Shown: piece by piece, positions 30,375-39,261 of the stretch
How the letters are laid out: each line of letters opens with the position of its first letter
Numbering within the stretch: the stretch's first letter is position 1
From: Nocardioides sp.
GTDB taxonomy: Bacteria > Actinomycetota > Actinomycetes > Propionibacteriales > Nocardioidaceae
Direction of reading: 5' to 3'
Assembly (NCBI RefSeq): GCF_030150155.1
Contig: NZ_JASLGR010000016.1
Coordinates: 1 to 64,000 of the forward strand
DNA: 64,000 nucleotides
Notes under the pieces: model-generated
What the model was told of the DNA's origin: nothing
Database searches by the model: none
Seen by the model: only the letters and a program-made list of their open reading frames with translations
Translations under genes and position numbers: made by a program

Positions 30375-31415
30375 GTGATGCCGACCCGCGGCGCGCATGG
30401 ACCTCAGGAGCCGATCATCGACCTCTCGATTGTGATCCCCGCGAAGGACGAGGCCGCCAGCCTCGCCGGCCTGATGGAGGAGATCGCGGGGGTGATGACC
30501 CACGTCGATCGGATCGCCGAGTACGAGGTCATCCTGGTCGACGACGGCAGCACGGACGGCACCTGGGCCGCGATCGAGGCGGCCTGTCAGCGGTTCGGCC
30601 AGGTGCGCGGCGTACGGCTGCGCACGAACATGGGCAAGGCCGAGGCGCTCGCCGTCGGCCTGAGCGAGGCCTGCGGGCGGATCATCGCGACGATGGACGC
30701 CGACGGACAGGACGACCCCGCCGAGCTGCCGCACCTGCTGGCCAAGCTCGACGAGGGGTTCGACCTGGTCACGGGCTACAAGAAGGTGCGCAAGGACCCG
30801 CTGCACAAGCGGCTGCCCTCGAAGGTCTTCAACCGCGCCACCGGCGTCGTCACCGGCCTCAAGCTCAACGACCACAACAGCGGGCTCCGGGTCGGGTACG
30901 CCGAGATCTACGACATCGTCCCGCTGTACGGCGAGCTGCACCGTTACGTCCCCGCGCTGGCCCACGCCAACGGGTTCAAGGTCACCGAGCTCGCGGTCAA
31001 CCACCGGCCGCGGCTGCACGGTCACTCCAAGTACGGCTGGGAGCGCTACACCCGCGGTGCGCTCGACCTGCTCACCGTCGTCTCGATCACGCGCTACGAC
31101 CGGCGCCCCTCGCACCTCTTCGGCGGGTTCGGGCTGCTGTTCGGCTTCATCGGCACCCTGATCCTGCTCTACCTGACCGGGGTCTGGCTCTTCACCGACC
31201 ACGCCATCGGGACCCGGCCGCTGCTCCAGCTCGGCATCCTGCTCGACATCCTGGCCGTGCAGCTGCTGGGGATGGGCCTGATCGCGGAGCTGGTGATCAA
31301 CCGCACCGACGACCGTCGCTCGACGGCGACGCCGGTGACGTCCTACGTCAACCGCGCTCCGGCGGTGTCGGGCTCACTCCCCGGCGCTGAACGGGATCAG
31401 CAGGCGGCGCAGTAG
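30375..31415 (+). CDS. Family 2 glycosyltransferase (polyprenyl-phosphate sugar synthase type)
   Basis: A 346-residue membrane-associated GT-A enzyme. The catalytic domain (about 15-245) shows LSIVIPAKDEAASLAGLM, EVILVDDGSTDGTWAAI, the metal-binding DADGQDDPAELP and the HGHSKYGWERYTRG acceptor region, as in ArnC/dolichyl-phosphate mannose-type synthases. Two helices follow (LFGGFGLLFGFIGTLILLYLTGVWL and LLQLGILLDILAVQLLGMGLIAELV). It probably loads a sugar on polyprenyl phosphate, possibly the donor for pmt, but this link is inference. The start may be GTG 30375 or ATG 30378. Its 3' end overlaps the convergent MarR gene by 42 bases. Confidence 0.87.
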   Translation: MMPTRGAHGPQEPIIDLSIVIPAKDEAASLAGLMEEIAGVMTHVDRIAEYEVILVDDGSTDGTWAAIEAACQRFGQVRGVRLRTNMGKAEALAVGLSEACGRIIATMDADGQDDPAELPHLLAKLDEGFDLVTGYKKVRKDPLHKRLPSKVFNRATGVVTGLKLNDHNSGLRVGYAEIYDIVPLYGELHRYVPALAHANGFKVTELAVNHRPRLHGHSKYGWERYTRGALDLLTVVSITRYDRRPSHLFGGFGLLFGFIGTLILLYLTGVWLFTDHAIGTRPLLQLGILLDILAVQLLGMGLIAELVINRTDDRRSTATPVTSYVNRAPAVSGSLPGAERDQQAAQ

Positions 31416-31868
31416 CCCCGCGAGCTCGTCGGCCTGCTCGGCGCTGAGCCCCGCCATGAAGGCGTGCTCGGCGTCGACCAGCCGGGTGAAGGCGGCGTCG
31501 ACGGCGCTCTTGCCCTCCGGGGTGAGCCGGACCAGCACGCCGCGGCGATCCTCGGGATCGGGGTAGCGCTCCACGAAGCCGCGCGCCGCCAGTCGGTCGA
31601 CCCGGTTCGTCATCGTGCCCGAGGTCACCAGGGTCTCGCGCAGGAGGCGGCCGGGCGAGAGCTCGTACGGCGACCCGGCACGTCGCAGCGCGGCGAGGAC
31701 GTCGAACTCCCAGGCCTCGACGCCGTTGGCAGCGAAGGCCTCACGCCGGGCGAGGTCGAGGTGACGCGACAGCCGCGAGAGCCGGGAGAAGACCGCGACG
31801 GGGGAGAGGTCGAGGTCGGGCCGTTCGCGCGCCCACGCCTCAGCCAGCTCGTCGACCTCGTCTCGCAT
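31374..31868 (-). CDS. MarR-family transcriptional regulator
   Basis: A 164-residue winged-helix regulator. The core is VFSRLSRLSRHLDLARREAF, then WEFDVLAALRRAG, the helix-turn-helix LLRETLVTSGTMTNRVDRLAARGFVERYPD and the wing DRRGVLVRLTPEGKSAVD. The ATG at 31868 was chosen because the upstream frame is proline-rich shadow. A MarR-like palindrome lies 25 bases before the start, suggesting autoregulation. It diverges from the thioesterase gene, a possible target. The ligand is unknown. Confidence 0.88.
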   Translation of the reverse strand: MRDEVDELAEAWARERPDLDLSPVAVFSRLSRLSRHLDLARREAFAANGVEAWEFDVLAALRRAGSPYELSPGRLLRETLVTSGTMTNRVDRLAARGFVERYPDPEDRRGVLVRLTPEGKSAVDAAFTRLVDAEHAFMAGLSAEQADELAGLLRRLLIPFSAGE

Positions 31869-31893
31869 GGCTCCAGCATACGGCGAATCGAGA

Positions 31894-31909
31894 TTCTTGA
31901 TGTCGAGAA
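31894..31909. promoter_or_regulatory. Candidate MarR operator
   Basis: TTCTTGATGTCGAGAA: arms of 7 bp with one mismatch around a 2-bp centre, the usual form of MarR boxes in actinobacteria (TCTTGA-N2-TCAAGA). It sits 25 bases upstream of the MarR start codon in the MarR-thioesterase divergent region. Confidence 0.6.
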
Positions 31910-32039
31910 AGCCGGATGGCGGGAGGGGCGATGGGTGATCGGCGGGGGGCCGCACGGGTGATCGGCGGTGCTGGCGTGGCGGGGGAGCAGGGGCCACGGG
32001 GCTGGTGAGCAGTGGTTACTCGTGAGTAATATCGAGCGC

Positions 32040-32525
32040 ATGATGAACATCGGCACCCTGTGGCAGCGCACCACCACCCTCCCCGTGGTCGGCGAGCGGT
32101 TCGGCAAGAAGGCGTTCTCCGTGCTGTACAGCCAGGTGGCGCCGTACTTCTCCTCGATCGGCGCGACCGTCACCGTGCTCGAGCCGAACCATGCCGAGCT
32201 GGTCATCCGCGACCGCCGCAAGGTGCACAACCACATCGGCACCGTGCATGCGATCGCGCTGTGCAACGGTCTGGAGATGGCGATGGGCGCCCTGGCCGAG
32301 GTCACTGTGCCCTCGACCAAGCGCTGGATCCCCAAGGGCATGACCGTGGCGTACACCGCGAAGGCGGCGGGCAACGTCACCTGCATCGCCGAGACCGACC
32401 AGGTGCAGTGGGACGAGGCCGAGGGCGACCTGCCGGTGCGGGTGCGCGGCGAGCTGGCCGATGGGACCGTCGTGATCGACGGAACGATCAACCTCTGGGT
32501 GACGACCAAGAAGTCGAAGGGCTGA
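32040..32525 (+). CDS. DUF4442-type hotdog-fold thioesterase
   Basis: A 161-residue hotdog protein of the DUF4442/PaaI-like group. Family features are the N-terminal LWQRTTTLPVVGERFGKKAFS, then PYFSSIGATVTVLEPNHAELVIRDR, the active-site helix HNHIGTVHAIALCNGLEMAMGALAE and the strand KGMTVAYTAKAAGNVTC. It would hydrolyse an acyl-CoA; the exact substrate is not known. The ATG at 32040 is preferred; GTG 32022 is possible. It is divergent from the MarR gene and might be under its control. Repeat cluster F follows 27 bases after the stop. Confidence 0.8.
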   Translation: MMNIGTLWQRTTTLPVVGERFGKKAFSVLYSQVAPYFSSIGATVTVLEPNHAELVIRDRRKVHNHIGTVHAIALCNGLEMAMGALAEVTVPSTKRWIPKGMTVAYTAKAAGNVTCIAETDQVQWDEAEGDLPVRVRGELADGTVVIDGTINLWVTTKKSKG

Positions 32526-32552
32526 TCCGCGGGTCGGCGTACGGCCACGCTG

Positions 32553-32640
32553 GTGGCGAACCCGGAAGTCGCCGGTGGCGAACCCGGATCTCGGCGGTGG
32601 CGAACCCGGAAGTCGGCGGTGGCGAACCCGGAAGTCGGCG
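32553..32640 (-). repeat. 22-bp repeat cluster F (4 units, reverse)
   Basis: Four units in reverse orientation, period exactly 22 (CCCGGA cores at 32561, 32583, 32605 and 32627); three carry GGAAGT and one GGATCT. This is the only cluster that does not abut the stop codon of an upstream gene read in the unit's own direction. It lies 37 bases before the PHO box of the pst operon. Confidence 0.95.
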
Positions 32641-32677
32641 AAAGTAAAACCTGAGGCGAAATCTGAGACCGCCAACG

Positions 32678-32710
32678 AATCACCTGATAGTCACCTAATC
32701 TTATCGTGTT
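32678..32710 (+). promoter_or_regulatory. PHO box of the pst operon
   Basis: ATCACCTGATA and GTCACCTAATC are direct repeats with an 11-bp step, followed by TTATCGTGTTA. This is the form of the actinobacterial PhoP box (GTTCACC-type direct repeats every 11 bp). It lies 21 bases before pstC in an AT-rich segment, so phosphate starvation probably turns on the operon through PhoP. Confidence 0.7.
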
Positions 32711-32730
32711 AATCGATCAGAGGGGTGCTG

Positions 32731-33753
32731 ATGGTGTCGGAGGCAGTGGGAGCAGTGCGCGTCGCAGAGCCGGCGCCACGCGTGCTCGTACAGCGACATT
32801 CGCGGGCCGATCGGCTCTTCCTGCACGGGGTGCGGGCGGTCGGCTACCTCACCTTCGTGCTGGTCGCCTCGATCGGCGTCTTCCTGGCACTGCAGGCCAA
32901 GCCGACGCTGTCGCACTACGGCCTGGGGTTCTTCACCGAGCAGCGCTGGCTGCCCAGCCAGGACATCGTCGGCATCGCCGCGGTCCTGGTCGGCACCATC
33001 GAGGTAGCTCTGATCGCCCTGATCATCGCGCTGCCGCTGGCGATCGGCACCGCCCTGTTCATCACCGACTGGGCCCCGCCCGCGCTGCGCCCGACGCTGG
33101 TGCGCGCCGTCGACCTGATGGCAGCGGTCCCCGGGATCGTCTTCGGCCTGTGGGTGCTGCTCTTCATCCAGCCGCATGCCGCGCACGTGTCGCACTGGCT
33201 CTCGGCGCACTTCGGCTGGATCCCGTTCTTCTACGTCCACACCGACGTCGACTACCCGATCTGGAACCAGGCACCCGGGTACGCCGCCTACCAGGGCAGC
33301 GCGTTCATCGCCGCGATCGCGGTCTCGATGATGATCTTCCCGATGGCCACCTCGGTGATGCGCGAGGTCTTCGCCGAGGCCCCGGCCGGGGAGAAGGAGG
33401 CGGCGATCGCCCTGGGCGCCACCCGCTGGGCGATGGTGCGCAAGGTCGTCCTCCCGTTCGGCAGGTCCGGCATCGTCGGCGGCTCGATGCTCGCCCTGGG
33501 CCGGGCGCTGGGTGAGACGATCAGCGTCGTCCTGATCATCAACCAGGCCTTCCACATCAAGGTCAACGTGCTCGAGTCCGGCACCGCGACGATCTCCTCG
33601 ATGATCGCGATCGGCTACAAGGAGGCCACCCCCGCCCAGCTCAGCGCCCTGCTGACCTGCGGCTTCGTGCTCTTCGTGATGACCCTCGCAGTCAACACGC
33701 TGGCCTCGCGGATCGTCGCCCGCAGCCGGAGCGGAGCGGGGACCGAGCTGTGA
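32731..33753 (+). CDS. pstC: Phosphate ABC transporter permease PstC
   Basis: A 340-residue membrane permease with six helices. It has the PstC N-terminal helix (VGYLTFVLVASIGVFLAL), the long periplasmic part with FFTEQRW, and the ABC permease EAA loop EKEAAIALGATRWAMVRKVVLP. The start ATG at 32731 has AGAGGGG five bases upstream; a GTG at 32725 is also in frame. It forms the channel with PstA, energised by PstB. It is the first gene of a nine-gene operon and overlaps pstA (GTGA). Confidence 0.93.
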   Translation: MVSEAVGAVRVAEPAPRVLVQRHSRADRLFLHGVRAVGYLTFVLVASIGVFLALQAKPTLSHYGLGFFTEQRWLPSQDIVGIAAVLVGTIEVALIALIIALPLAIGTALFITDWAPPALRPTLVRAVDLMAAVPGIVFGLWVLLFIQPHAAHVSHWLSAHFGWIPFFYVHTDVDYPIWNQAPGYAAYQGSAFIAAIAVSMMIFPMATSVMREVFAEAPAGEKEAAIALGATRWAMVRKVVLPFGRSGIVGGSMLALGRALGETISVVLIINQAFHIKVNVLESGTATISSMIAIGYKEATPAQLSALLTCGFVLFVMTLAVNTLASRIVARSRSGAGTEL

Positions 33754-34868
33754 GCCTGACCGCCCTGCGCCCGGCTCCCGACAGCCCGGCCGAGCCACCC
33801 GCGACCCCCGTCGACCCGCACGTCGACCCGCCCGCCGAGCGGCTGCGCGTCACCCGCGCCAGCACTCGCGAGGACCGCCTCACCCTGCTCGGCGCGGTGA
33901 TCGGCAGCCTCGCCACCACCTGGCTGCTCTACGCCCAGATCCTGCCCTTCAGCGGCAGGATCGGCTTCGTCCTCTTCTGGTACGCCGTCTTCATCGTGTT
34001 CTACGCAGGCCTGACCGCCCTGACCCGCCCGCTGGCGGTGGTCAGCGACCGGGTGGCGAGCTGCTTCGTGGTCGCAGCCCCGGTCGTGATCGGCACCGCG
34101 CTGGCCTCGACCGTGGTGGTCACCGTCGGCAAGGGGCTGCCGGCGCTGGTGCACCTCAACTTCTTCACCTCCGACATGGCCGGGGTGCGGCCCAGCGACG
34201 CGTTCTCCTCGGGCGGGATCGCGCACGCCATCATCGGTACCCTGATCGAGGTCGCCATCGCGGTGGCCATCGCGCTGCCGCTCGGCGTCACCACCGCGGT
34301 CTTCATGTCCGAGGTCGGCGGCCGTGGCGCCCGGCTGGTACGGACCATCATCGAGGCGATGACGGCGCTGCCCTCGATCGTGGCCGGCCTGTTCGTCTAC
34401 ACCACCCTGATCGTCGGCCTGGGGTTCCCGAGCAGCGGTCTGGCCGCCGCGCTGGCGCTGGCGGTGATGGGCCTGCCGATCATGGCGCGTGCTGCCGACG
34501 TGGTGCTGCGGGTCGTGCCCGGGGGCCTGCGGGAGGCGTCGTACGCCCTGGGTGCCGGGCAGTGGCAGACGGTCTGGCGGGTGGTGCTTCCGACCGCGCG
34601 ACCCGGTCTGGCCACGGCCCTGATCCTCGGCATCGCCCGGATGGTGGGGGAGACCAGCCCCCTGATCCTGACCAGCGGCGCGAGCACCTTCTTCAACGCC
34701 GACCCGCTGCACAACCCGATGAACTCGCTGCCGCTGTTCATCTACAACGCCGTCTCCTCGGGGGAGCCCGGCTTCGAGACCCGCGGGTACGCCGCAGCCA
34801 CGGTGCTGCTGGTCCTCGTCCTGGTCCTGTTCGTCCTTGCCCGCTTCGTCGCCCGGAGAGCCCGATGA
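33750..34868 (+). CDS. pstA: Phosphate ABC transporter permease PstA
   Basis: A 372-residue permease, partner of PstC. A cytoplasmic tail of about 45 residues rich in Pro and Asp precedes the helices. The EAA loop is LREASYALGAGQWQTVWRVVLPTARPGLATALILG, and the conserved MTALPSIVAGLFVY and ARMVGETSPLILTSG of PstA are present. The helices before the ABC-permease domain are typical for actinobacterial PstA. GTG start in the pstC stop codon; the end overlaps the next gene (ATGA). Confidence 0.93.
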   Translation: MSLTALRPAPDSPAEPPATPVDPHVDPPAERLRVTRASTREDRLTLLGAVIGSLATTWLLYAQILPFSGRIGFVLFWYAVFIVFYAGLTALTRPLAVVSDRVASCFVVAAPVVIGTALASTVVVTVGKGLPALVHLNFFTSDMAGVRPSDAFSSGGIAHAIIGTLIEVAIAVAIALPLGVTTAVFMSEVGGRGARLVRTIIEAMTALPSIVAGLFVYTTLIVGLGFPSSGLAAALALAVMGLPIMARAADVVLRVVPGGLREASYALGAGQWQTVWRVVLPTARPGLATALILGIARMVGETSPLILTSGASTFFNADPLHNPMNSLPLFIYNAVSSGEPGFETRGYAAATVLLVLVLVLFVLARFVARRAR

Positions 34869-36562
34869 CCCGCCCCCGACCCAGTTCTCGCCCCAGGTCC
34901 GGACCCGGAGCCCGTTCCCTGACCCGCACCGTGCGGGCCCTCGCGCTCAGCGCGGCAGCGACGGCGCTCGCCCTCGGCGGCCCGACGGCGGCCAACGCCG
35001 TCACCCACTCCCTGATCCTCGGCTCGGGCTCCAGCTGGGCGGCCAACGCGGTCAACCAGTGGGTGGCCGACGTGGCGACCCAGGGGATGCAGGTCGTCTT
35101 CACCGCCAACGGCGCGGCCCAGGGACGCCAGGACTACGCCAACAAGCTGACCCACTTCGGTGTCTCCGACATCGGCTACCGCGGCGCCGACCCGACCACC
35201 GGCACCGTCGACGACCCCAAGGGCCGCTCCTACGCCTACCTGCCGATCGCCGCCGGTGGCACCGCCTTCCCCTACCACCTGGAGGTGGGCGGTCAGAAGG
35301 TCCGCAACCTGCGGCTGTCGGGGGAGACGATCGCGAAGATCTTCACCTCGGTGATCACCAACTGGAACGACCCCCTGATCACGAAGGACAACAACGGGCA
35401 TGCGCTGCCCTCGATCCCGATCATCCCGGTGGTCCACTCCGAGGGCGCGGGCGTGACCAACCAGTTCACCCGCTACCTGTCGAAGCGCTACCCGGCGATC
35501 TGGAAGGCCTGCAACGGCGGACAGGTCGCCGAGACGGAGTACTTCCCGCTCAACTGCGGGCGTGCAACGGGCAACCAGAAGGCGATGGCCGGCTCGGACG
35601 GGGTGATGAACTTCCTCAAGGCGGCCGGCGCCAACGGCGCGATCGGGATCGAGGAGTACTCCTACCCGCTGCTGGCCAACTACCCGGCCGCGAAGGTGCT
35701 CAACCAGGCCGGCTACTACACCCTGCCGACCCAGTACAACGTCGCCGTCGCGCTGACCAAGGCGGTGATCAACAAGAACCCGAAGGACCCGAACTACCTG
35801 ACCCAGAACCTCGACGGGGTCTACGTCAACGCCGACAAGCGGACCTACCCGCTCAGCTCCTACGTCTACGCGATCATCCCGACCAGCGCCGATGACGCGA
35901 AGCTCACCCAGACCGGGCAGCGCCAGACGCTGGCGGACTTCCTCTACTACGGGATCTGCCAGGGGCAGTCCGAGATCGGGCCGATCGGGTACTCCAGCCT
36001 GCCGGTCAACCTGGTCACCGCCGGGTTCGAGCAGATCGCCAAGATCAAGGCCGCCGACCCGAAGGTCGACCTGACCCAGCGCGAGGTCAGCACCTGCCAC
36101 AACCCGACCTTCGTCGCCGGCCACCCCGACCAGAACCACCTGGCCAAGATCGCCCCCAACCCGCCGGCGTGCGACAAGATCGGCGCCGATCCGTGCGCTG
36201 CGGGCGTCGGCTCCTACAACGGCTCGGCCCCGACCGACGCCAAGAACAACGCCGCCGGCTCCCCGTCCGGTACGACGACCACGGGCACGACCGGCACCGG
36301 CGCCGGCTCCGGGAGCGTCGGCAGCGCCCCGAGCGCGGGTGCGGCCCCCGCCACCGGCACCGGCTCCACGACCGTCGCCGCCGGGACGACCGGCACGCTG
36401 AGCGACGCCTCGCTGGCGGCCGGGTCGATCACTCCGACCACCCTGTCCCCGGACCGTGACTCGGGGCCCTCGGGGGCGCTGACCGCCCTGGTGATCGGGC
36501 TGCTCGGCATCGCCGTGGTCGGTCCGTCGGTGCTCTCGCGGGCGCTGCGGAGGCGGTCGTGA
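34865..36562 (+). CDS. pstS: PstS-like phosphate-binding protein, membrane-anchored
   Basis: A 565-residue substrate-binding protein. Signal peptide at about 20-45 (LALSAAATALALGGPTAANA). The PBP domain (about 48-440) holds the ligand loops LILGSGSSWAANAVNQWVAD, GVSDIGYRGAD and HSEGAGVTNQFTRYLSKRYP, as in PstS. A Gly/Ser/Thr linker (about 460-530) leads to one C-terminal helix (GALTALVIGLLGIAVVGPSVL) with a basic end. Most actinobacterial PstS are lipoproteins; this one has no lipobox and is held by its C-terminal helix instead. Overlaps pstA and the next gene. Confidence 0.88.
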   Translation: MTRPRPSSRPRSGPGARSLTRTVRALALSAAATALALGGPTAANAVTHSLILGSGSSWAANAVNQWVADVATQGMQVVFTANGAAQGRQDYANKLTHFGVSDIGYRGADPTTGTVDDPKGRSYAYLPIAAGGTAFPYHLEVGGQKVRNLRLSGETIAKIFTSVITNWNDPLITKDNNGHALPSIPIIPVVHSEGAGVTNQFTRYLSKRYPAIWKACNGGQVAETEYFPLNCGRATGNQKAMAGSDGVMNFLKAAGANGAIGIEEYSYPLLANYPAAKVLNQAGYYTLPTQYNVAVALTKAVINKNPKDPNYLTQNLDGVYVNADKRTYPLSSYVYAIIPTSADDAKLTQTGQRQTLADFLYYGICQGQSEIGPIGYSSLPVNLVTAGFEQIAKIKAADPKVDLTQREVSTCHNPTFVAGHPDQNHLAKIAPNPPACDKIGADPCAAGVGSYNGSAPTDAKNNAAGSPSGTTTTGTTGTGAGSGSVGSAPSAGAAPATGTGSTTVAAGTTGTLSDASLAAGSITPTTLSPDRDSGPSGALTALVIGLLGIAVVGPSVLSRALRRRS

Positions 36563-39261
36563 GGCGGGTATGGGGGTCCCTGATCGCGGCGCTGGCGGCG
36601 GGGTGCGCCTCGTTCGTGGTGCTGCTCCCGGCGGCTCCGGCGGCCAGCTCGGCGACCGGTGTGACCGTCTCCGGGGAGGTCTCGCGGACCTTCTACGACG
36701 AGACCGGCACTGCCACCGAGGCCGACCGGCGCACCGTGCGGCTGACGGTCTCGGCCACCACCAACCTGCGCAGCCGCCAGCAGATCGACGTCTCCTGGAG
36801 CGGCGCGCACCCCACCGGCGGGGTGGCGCTGGACCTCACCTCGGCCACCGCGGCCCGCGAGGAGTACCCGTTCGTGCTGCTGCAGTGCCGGGGCCAGGGC
36901 GCTGCGGTCACCCCGAAGACCTGCTGGACCGCCAGCGACGGGGAGCGCTACCAGCGGTCCAGCCCGACCGCGTTCAAGTGGCCCGCCTGGCGCTCGGACG
37001 CGGCGGCCACGGTCGCCGAGCGCGCCCAGTTCGTCGGCGCACCCGACCCGATGCCGTCGGCCTGCCCGACGGTGACCAGCGGGGCGTCGCGGTGGGTGCC
37101 GTTCGTGGCCGCCGACGGCACCACGTACGCCGGTGGCCCCTCCGGCTGTGCCGGGACCGCACCGGAGTCCGCGGAGGTCTCCGACATCGGACTGCCCAGC
37201 AACACGACGTACGGCGTCACGGGTGCCAACGGCAAGGGGAGCACCCGGTTCAGCATCTGGACCGGCGACGACAACGGCTCCCTGGGCTGCTCGGCGAGCA
37301 CCGCCTGCTCGCTGGTCGCGATCCCGATCGAGGGGCTCAGCTGCGACGCGTGGGGGACGCAGCTGCCTGCGAGTGCGGCCAAGCCGACCGGCAACGACGC
37401 CACCCGTGCCGACGCCGCCTGCCGGGGCACCGACGCCTACCAGGCCGGGGACCTGCAGCGGCCCGGCGACTACAACCTGTCCACCTCGGGGCTGCTGTGG
37501 TGGTCGGCGTCGAACTGGGACAACCGGATCCAGGTGCCGCTCTCCTTCGCCCTGACCTCCAGCGTGTGCGGCGTGGTCAACAAGACCAGCCCGCTCTCGC
37601 TGTACGGCTCGATCCTGTTCAACGAGGTCGCCGCCCAATGGACCCCGAAGTTCTGCACCACCCGCAGCCTCGACCCGATCATCCAGGTGCAGGCCGCCGA
37701 CGGCGCGGCCCGCTCGATGATCGACGCCGGCACCGCGACCGTCGCGCTGTCGACCTTCGCCCCCGACGACGGCTATCAACGCCCCGCGGTGCAGGCACCG
37801 GTCGGGGTGAGCGGTTTCGCGATCGCGTTCACCGCCGACGACGCCGACGGGCAACGGCTGACCTCGCTCCGGCTCGACGCCCGGCTGATCGCCAAGCTGC
37901 TCAGCGAGTCCTATCCGGGCAACACCCAGCTGGCCCGGGCCTACGCCCCGCTGGCGGACAACCCGCTCAACCTGCTCGACGACCCCGAGTTCCAGGCCCT
38001 CAACCCGGACGCGCCGCACCTGGGCGTCTTCGAGGCGGCCTCGACCCTGCTCACCCTCAACACCGACTCCGACCTGATGCGGGCACTGACCAGCTACCTC
38101 GACCAGGACACCGAGGCCCGCGACTTCCTCAACGGCGTCCCGGACCCGTGGGGGATGAAGGTCAACCCGAACTACCGGCACATCGAGCTGCCGGTCTCGC
38201 AGTGGCCGCAGCTCGACACGTTCACCCTGGAGCACGACACGCTCTGCTACAACTACAGCCCCGCGCCGTATCTGGGGCTGATCGCGAGCCCGGTCGGCCA
38301 GCTCGCCACCCTGATCCAGGACGTCCAGTACGCCATCTCGAACGTCACCCTGCTCTGCTCCGGTGACGCCGACGCCGGCAACCCCGCCACCCTGAAGCTG
38401 CGTCCGCAGGGCCGCCAGACCCCCGGGCGGCGGTTCCTGCTCGGCCTGGTGCCGCTCTCGGCGGCCTCGCGCTACGGCCTCGATGTGGCCGACCTGCAGA
38501 CCACCAGCTCGGTGCCGCTGGCCGACACCTTCACCAGTGCTCAGGGCAGGACCTTCGTCGCCCCCGACACCGCCGGTCTGAAGGCCGGAGCGGCCCTGCT
38601 GACCCCCGACACCGACCGGGGGCTGTGGACGCTGCCCTACGCCAGCCTGCACACCGCCGCCGGGGCGCGGGCCTACCCGGGCACGATGCCGATCTTCGCC
38701 ACCGTGCCCGTCGAGGGCCTGAGCAGTGCCACCGCGGCCCGGGCGGCGCAGTTCCTGCGCTACGCCGCGGGGCCCGGGCAGAGCACCGGGATCGCGATCG
38801 GCCAGCTGCCGGCCGGTCTGCTGCCGCTGACCAAGGCCTCGGGGCTGGGGGCGCTGGCGACGTACACGACCTGTGCGGCCCAGGCCGTCGCCGCCCAGAG
38901 CGGACAGGTGCCGCGGGTCGGGCTGACCTCGTGCCCGACCACCGCGTCGGCGAGCCCGAGCGCGAGTACGTCGGCCACGCCCGCCGTCGTCCCGGCGGCA
39001 CCGTCCCTGGCGATCCCGGACGTGGTGCCCTCCGCGCCCGCCGCCGGGGGCACCGTGCCGGTCGCCGCCCCCGGCGTCGCCACGGTCGCCGAGCCGGTGC
39101 TGACTGTCGCCGCGACCACCGGGTTCGGGCGCTACGGGCTGCCCAGCGCCGCCTTCGCCGCGGTCGCGCTGTTGGTCTTCGGTGCCGGGCTGCGCTGGGG
39201 TGAGGCGCTCTCGGCTCAGCTGGTGGGGGCACTGCGGCGGGTGCGGCGGGTGCGGCGGTGA
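36559..39261 (+). CDS. 900-residue membrane-anchored protein with a PstS-like domain
   Basis: Signal peptide (about 1-33), then an N-terminal beta-rich domain (about 35-330, several Cys), then a second part (about 335-790) that resembles a periplasmic binding protein of the PstS type: LSLYGSILFNEVAAQWTPKFC, IDAGTATVALSTFAPDD, GVSGFAIAFTADDADG, RLIAKLLSESYPG and TLLTLNTDSDLMRALTSYL. A Pro/Ala/Ser linker and one C-terminal helix (SAAFAAVALLVFGAGLRWG) with a basic tail (RRVRRVRR) follow. Its size and anchor suggest a surface protein working with the transporter, perhaps collecting phosphate or phosphate-containing polymers. No family name is certain. GTG start, GTGA overlap with pstS and the next gene. 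Confidence 0.7.
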   Translation: MRRVWGSLIAALAAGCASFVVLLPAAPAASSATGVTVSGEVSRTFYDETGTATEADRRTVRLTVSATTNLRSRQQIDVSWSGAHPTGGVALDLTSATAAREEYPFVLLQCRGQGAAVTPKTCWTASDGERYQRSSPTAFKWPAWRSDAAATVAERAQFVGAPDPMPSACPTVTSGASRWVPFVAADGTTYAGGPSGCAGTAPESAEVSDIGLPSNTTYGVTGANGKGSTRFSIWTGDDNGSLGCSASTACSLVAIPIEGLSCDAWGTQLPASAAKPTGNDATRADAACRGTDAYQAGDLQRPGDYNLSTSGLLWWSASNWDNRIQVPLSFALTSSVCGVVNKTSPLSLYGSILFNEVAAQWTPKFCTTRSLDPIIQVQAADGAARSMIDAGTATVALSTFAPDDGYQRPAVQAPVGVSGFAIAFTADDADGQRLTSLRLDARLIAKLLSESYPGNTQLARAYAPLADNPLNLLDDPEFQALNPDAPHLGVFEAASTLLTLNTDSDLMRALTSYLDQDTEARDFLNGVPDPWGMKVNPNYRHIELPVSQWPQLDTFTLEHDTLCYNYSPAPYLGLIASPVGQLATLIQDVQYAISNVTLLCSGDADAGNPATLKLRPQGRQTPGRRFLLGLVPLSAASRYGLDVADLQTTSSVPLADTFTSAQGRTFVAPDTAGLKAGAALLTPDTDRGLWTLPYASLHTAAGARAYPGTMPIFATVPVEGLSSATAARAAQFLRYAAGPGQSTGIAIGQLPAGLLPLTKASGLGALATYTTCAAQAVAAQSGQVPRVGLTSCPTTASASPSASTSATPAVVPAAPSLAIPDVVPSAPAAGGTVPVAAPGVATVAEPVLTVAATTGFGRYGLPSAAFAAVALLVFGAGLRWGEALSAQLVGALRRVRRVRR

